Assembly (NCBI GenBank): GCA_031289235.1
Contig: JAITPU010000009.1
Span: 1-15,769, forward strand
Source: Eubacteriales Family XIII. Incertae Sedis bacterium
Lineage (GTDB): Bacteria; Bacillota; Clostridia; Peptostreptococcales; Anaerovoracaceae
DNA: 15,769 nt
Direction of reading: 5' to 3'
Of the stretch, positions 14,907-15,769 are shown one piece after another; position 1 is the stretch's first letter, and the number at the start of each line of letters is the position of its first letter. A model generated the notes under the pieces. The model did not search any database. It was not told the DNA's origin and saw only the letters and a list, made by a program, of their open reading frames with translations. The translations under genes and the position numbers were made by a program.

Positions 14907-14935
14907 ATTATAGGCCGACGGGCTGTTTGCGTCAA
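14907..14935 (-). promoter_or_regulatory. Promoter of the ABC exporter
   Basis: On the minus strand, TTGACG (14935-14930) and a perfect TATAAT (14912-14907) are separated by 17 bp. The predicted start is near 14900, giving a leader of about 80 nt before the ATG at 14819. No operator or terminator-like structure was recognised in the leader. Confidence 0.8.
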
Positions 14936-15021
14936 GCGATTCAGCAAAATCTCGCGACAGCAATATTAAAATCGGGCGCGCCATATTGTTATATTTTCGC
15001 CAAATAGCTTTATTTTTTTAA

Positions 15022-15050
15022 TTGACAAATACACAAAAATCGCGGATAAT
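15022..15050 (+). promoter_or_regulatory. tRNA-Ala promoter
   Basis: A perfect TTGACA (15022-15027) and GATAAT (15045-15050) are separated by 17 bp. Transcription would begin about 5 bases before the mature tRNA end at 15061, giving a very short 5' leader for RNase P. Confidence 0.8.
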
Positions 15051-15060
15051 AAACGGATGT

Positions 15061-15136
15061 GGGGGATTAGCTCAGCTGGGAGAGCGTTTGACTGGCAGTC
15101 AAGAGGTCAGGAGTTCGAGCCTCCTATTCTCCACCA
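15061..15136 (+). tRNA. tRNA-Ala (anticodon GGC)
   Basis: A full 76-nt cloverleaf can be folded: acceptor GGGGGAT with ATTCTCC, D-arm GCTC/GAGC, anticodon arm TTTGA/TCAAG with loop CTGGCAG, and T-arm AGGAG/CTCCT with loop TTCGAGC. The anticodon GGC (15094-15096) reads alanine GCC and GCU codons. The G3-U70 wobble pair, the main alanine identity element, is present (15063 and 15130), as is discriminator A. The 3' CCA (15134-15136) is encoded. The 3' 19 bases of the gene are duplicated 203 bp downstream. Confidence 0.97.
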
Positions 15137-15141
15137 TCTCC

Positions 15142-15177
15142 AACGAAAACAGCGCCTGAAAAGGCGCTTTTTTCGTT
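15142..15177 (+). terminator. tRNA-Ala rho-independent terminator
   Basis: The arms 15142-15156 and 15163-15177 form a 15-bp stem with a single C-T mismatch and a TGAAAA loop. The GC core AGCGCC/GGCGCT is followed directly by T5, a classical intrinsic terminator starting 6 bases after the tRNA CCA. Confidence 0.88.
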
Positions 15178-15197
15178 ATGACAATCTTTTCGCCAAC

Positions 15198-15212
15198 AGG
15201 AGGCTCGAACTC
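15198..15212 (-). repeat. Inverted copy of the tRNA T-arm
   Basis: AGGAGGCTCGAACTC is the exact reverse complement of the tRNA-Ala segment 15111-15125, which covers the T-stem and T-loop. It lies 72 bp after that segment, past the terminator. The same 15 bases recur at 15401-15415 in copy 2. Confidence 0.85.
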
Positions 15213-15226
15213 GAAAGAGCGCGAGC

Positions 15227-15258
15227 GTTACGCGTAACAGTCTAAATGACTGTTACGC
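15227..15258 (+). other. Alternative hairpins GCGTAACAGTC/GACTGTTACGC
   Basis: The 11-bp perfect stem 15232-15242/15248-15258 has a TAAAT loop. Its 5' arm overlaps the 12-bp palindrome GTTACGCGTAAC (15227-15238), so the arm can pair either upstream or downstream. The arrangement recurs at 15430-15461. No T-run follows, so a terminator is unlikely. A cruciform or binding site is possible. Confidence 0.6.
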
Positions 15259-15320
15259 AGCGAGCGGTCCAAGGCCGCCGAGTGGGCGGCCGCAGGACGG
15301 CAGACGCGAAGCGGCTGCAA
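15259..15320. other. GC-rich linker between repeat copies
   Basis: These 62 bp are found only once. They contain a perfect GGCCGCC/GGCGGCC hairpin with GAGTG loop (about 15275-15293) and a GCAG...CTGC pair (about 15300-15318). Together with copy 1 they make up the 203-bp period. No coding sequence is seen. Confidence 0.5.
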
Positions 15321-15461
15321 AGCCTCCTATTCTCCACCATCTCCAACGAAAACAGCGCCTGAAAAGGCGCTGTTTTCGTTATGACAATCTTTTCGCCAAC
15401 AGGAGGCTCGAACTCGAAAGAGCGCGGGCGTTACGCGTAACAGTCTAAATGACTGTTACGC
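15321..15461 (+). repeat. Direct repeat copy 2 (orphan tRNA 3' end plus module)
   Basis: This is the second copy of the 141-bp repeat. It begins with the last 19 bases of tRNA-Ala including CCA (15321-15339), but no tRNA 5' part precedes it, so it does not encode a tRNA. The sequence after 15461 no longer matches what follows copy 1. Confidence 0.95.
15345..15380. terminator. Perfect 15-bp stem, bidirectional terminator candidate
   Basis: The arms 15345-15359 and 15366-15380 are fully complementary around a TGAAAA loop; G15372 restores the pair that is mismatched in copy 1. The T-run is cut to T4 on the plus strand and is similar on the minus strand. It could terminate transcripts arriving from either side, including the gene at the right edge, but as a terminator it is weaker than copy 1. 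Confidence 0.55.
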
Positions 15462-15544
15462 CGCTGTACGCGTTCGACGAATAAACGTTCCCTGACCCTT
15501 TCGTCGCCCTTATCGTGTATGTCCCTGCAGGGAAGTCCCTGCGG

Positions 15545-15769
15545 TTAATTGCCGGGGTTTAGCTTGACCGCGTCCGTAATCGCGTCCGTGATCGCATCCT
15601 TGATCACGTCCGTGGGAGTCTGCTGGCCTGGGTCCGTCGTTGCAGAAGCATCGTCAATGTAGACCGATTTCGTAGCGTTGTCCCAGGAAACGTTTTTGCC
15701 GAGCGCGTCCGCTATTGCGCGGACGGGCAGGTATGTCGTGCCGTCCGACACGAACGGCTCCACGGGGTT
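15545..15769 (-). CDS. Copper-amine-oxidase-N-like domain protein, C-terminus (partial)
   Basis: The frame is open from the right edge; 74 C-terminal residues are visible before TAA at 15547-15545. NPVEPFVSDGTTYLPVRAIA, followed by ADALGKNVSWDNATKSVYID, is a near-ideal end of the copper amine oxidase N-terminal-like domain, common in secreted and cell-surface proteins of Clostridia and Paenibacilli, where it is thought to be a structural or wall-associated module and not an oxidase. A Thr/Asp/Gln-rich tail with DAITDAITDA repeats ends the protein. The N-terminus, any signal peptide and any enzymatic domain lie outside the window. An internal GTG near 15763 is not a likely start because the domain continues upstream. 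Confidence 0.85.
   Translation of the reverse strand, partial: NPVEPFVSDGTTYLPVRAIADALGKNVSWDNATKSVYIDDASATTDPGQQTPTDVIKDAITDAITDAVKLNPGN
15570..15613 (-). repeat. 12-bp tandem repeats in the C-terminal tail
   Basis: Plus-strand units GCGTCCGTAATC, GCGTCCGTGATC, GCATCCTTGATC and a partial ACGTCCGT follow head to tail (15570-15613). On the coding strand they give the repeated tetrapeptide D-A/V-I-T/K. Unit number could vary between strains by slippage without shifting the frame. Confidence 0.8.

Larger units (their letters stand above)
15118..15258 (+). repeat. Direct repeat copy 1 (tRNA 3' end plus downstream module)
   Basis: This 141-bp segment matches 15321-15461 with two differences (T15169/G15372 and A15224/G15427) and no gaps. 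It begins in the T-loop of the tRNA gene, so it includes the last 19 bases of the tRNA. The terminator, an antisense T-arm match (15198-15212) and an 11-bp hairpin (15232-15258) follow. Confidence 0.95.

Noticed and set aside
15321..15339. A second tRNA gene
   Set aside because: Only the last 19 bases of the tRNA are present; no acceptor 5' strand, D-arm or anticodon arm precedes them.
15118..15461. CRISPR array
   Set aside because: Only two long repeats of 141 bp with 203-bp spacing; no short regularly spaced repeats and no cas genes.

Overview
The window looks like chromosomal DNA of a fairly GC-rich, anaerobic Bacillota (Clostridia-type) bacterium. That is inferred from gene content: FabK rather than FabI as enoyl reductase, a cyclic ArgJ arginine pathway, an ECF-type S component, an MGDG-synthase-type glycosyltransferase, a copper-amine-oxidase-like repeat protein, and UUG/GUG starts behind strong Shine-Dalgarno sequences. 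No species can be named from the sequence alone.

Layout. (1) 1-455, minus: a type II toxin-antitoxin pair, DinJ/RelB-like antitoxin then PemK/MazF-like toxin (cut by the window edge), behind a near-consensus promoter. (2) About 456-798: no intact gene; a possible decayed transposase and a 14-bp palindrome. (3) 799-1015: a consensus sigma-A promoter and a structured leader of about 185 nt. (4) 1016-5458, plus: argC (type 2), argJ, argB and argD, the acetylated half of arginine/ornithine synthesis. (5) 5484-10763, plus: fabK, fabD, fabG, fabF, fabZ and a crotonase, which form a type II fatty-acid elongation module joined to argD by only 25 bp. (6) 10818-12910, plus: an ECF-like membrane S component and a diacylglycerol glycosyltransferase. 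(7) 13095-14819, minus: a PglK-like ABC exporter/flippase with its own consensus promoter, convergent with (6). (8) 15022-15461: tRNA-Ala(GGC) with promoter and terminator, followed by a near-exact 141-bp duplication of the tRNA 3' end plus its terminator and hairpins. (9) The right edge holds the C-terminus of a secreted or surface protein with a copper-amine-oxidase-N-like domain, minus strand.

How it works together. ArgJ recycles acetyl groups from acetylornithine to glutamate. ArgB carries the sequence marks of arginine-inhibited kinases, so it is the likely control step. The fab block can run complete elongation rounds (malonyl loading, condensation, ketoreduction, dehydration, enoyl reduction) but lacks acpP, fabH and acc genes here. 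The crotonase sits where a FabM-like unsaturated-fatty-acid isomerase could act. The glycosyltransferase would use diacylglycerol made from these acyl chains, and the flippase suggests further envelope assembly. No CRISPR array, intact insertion sequence or obvious defence island is visible. The most unusual structure is the tRNA-anchored 203-bp-period repeat near 15118-15461.
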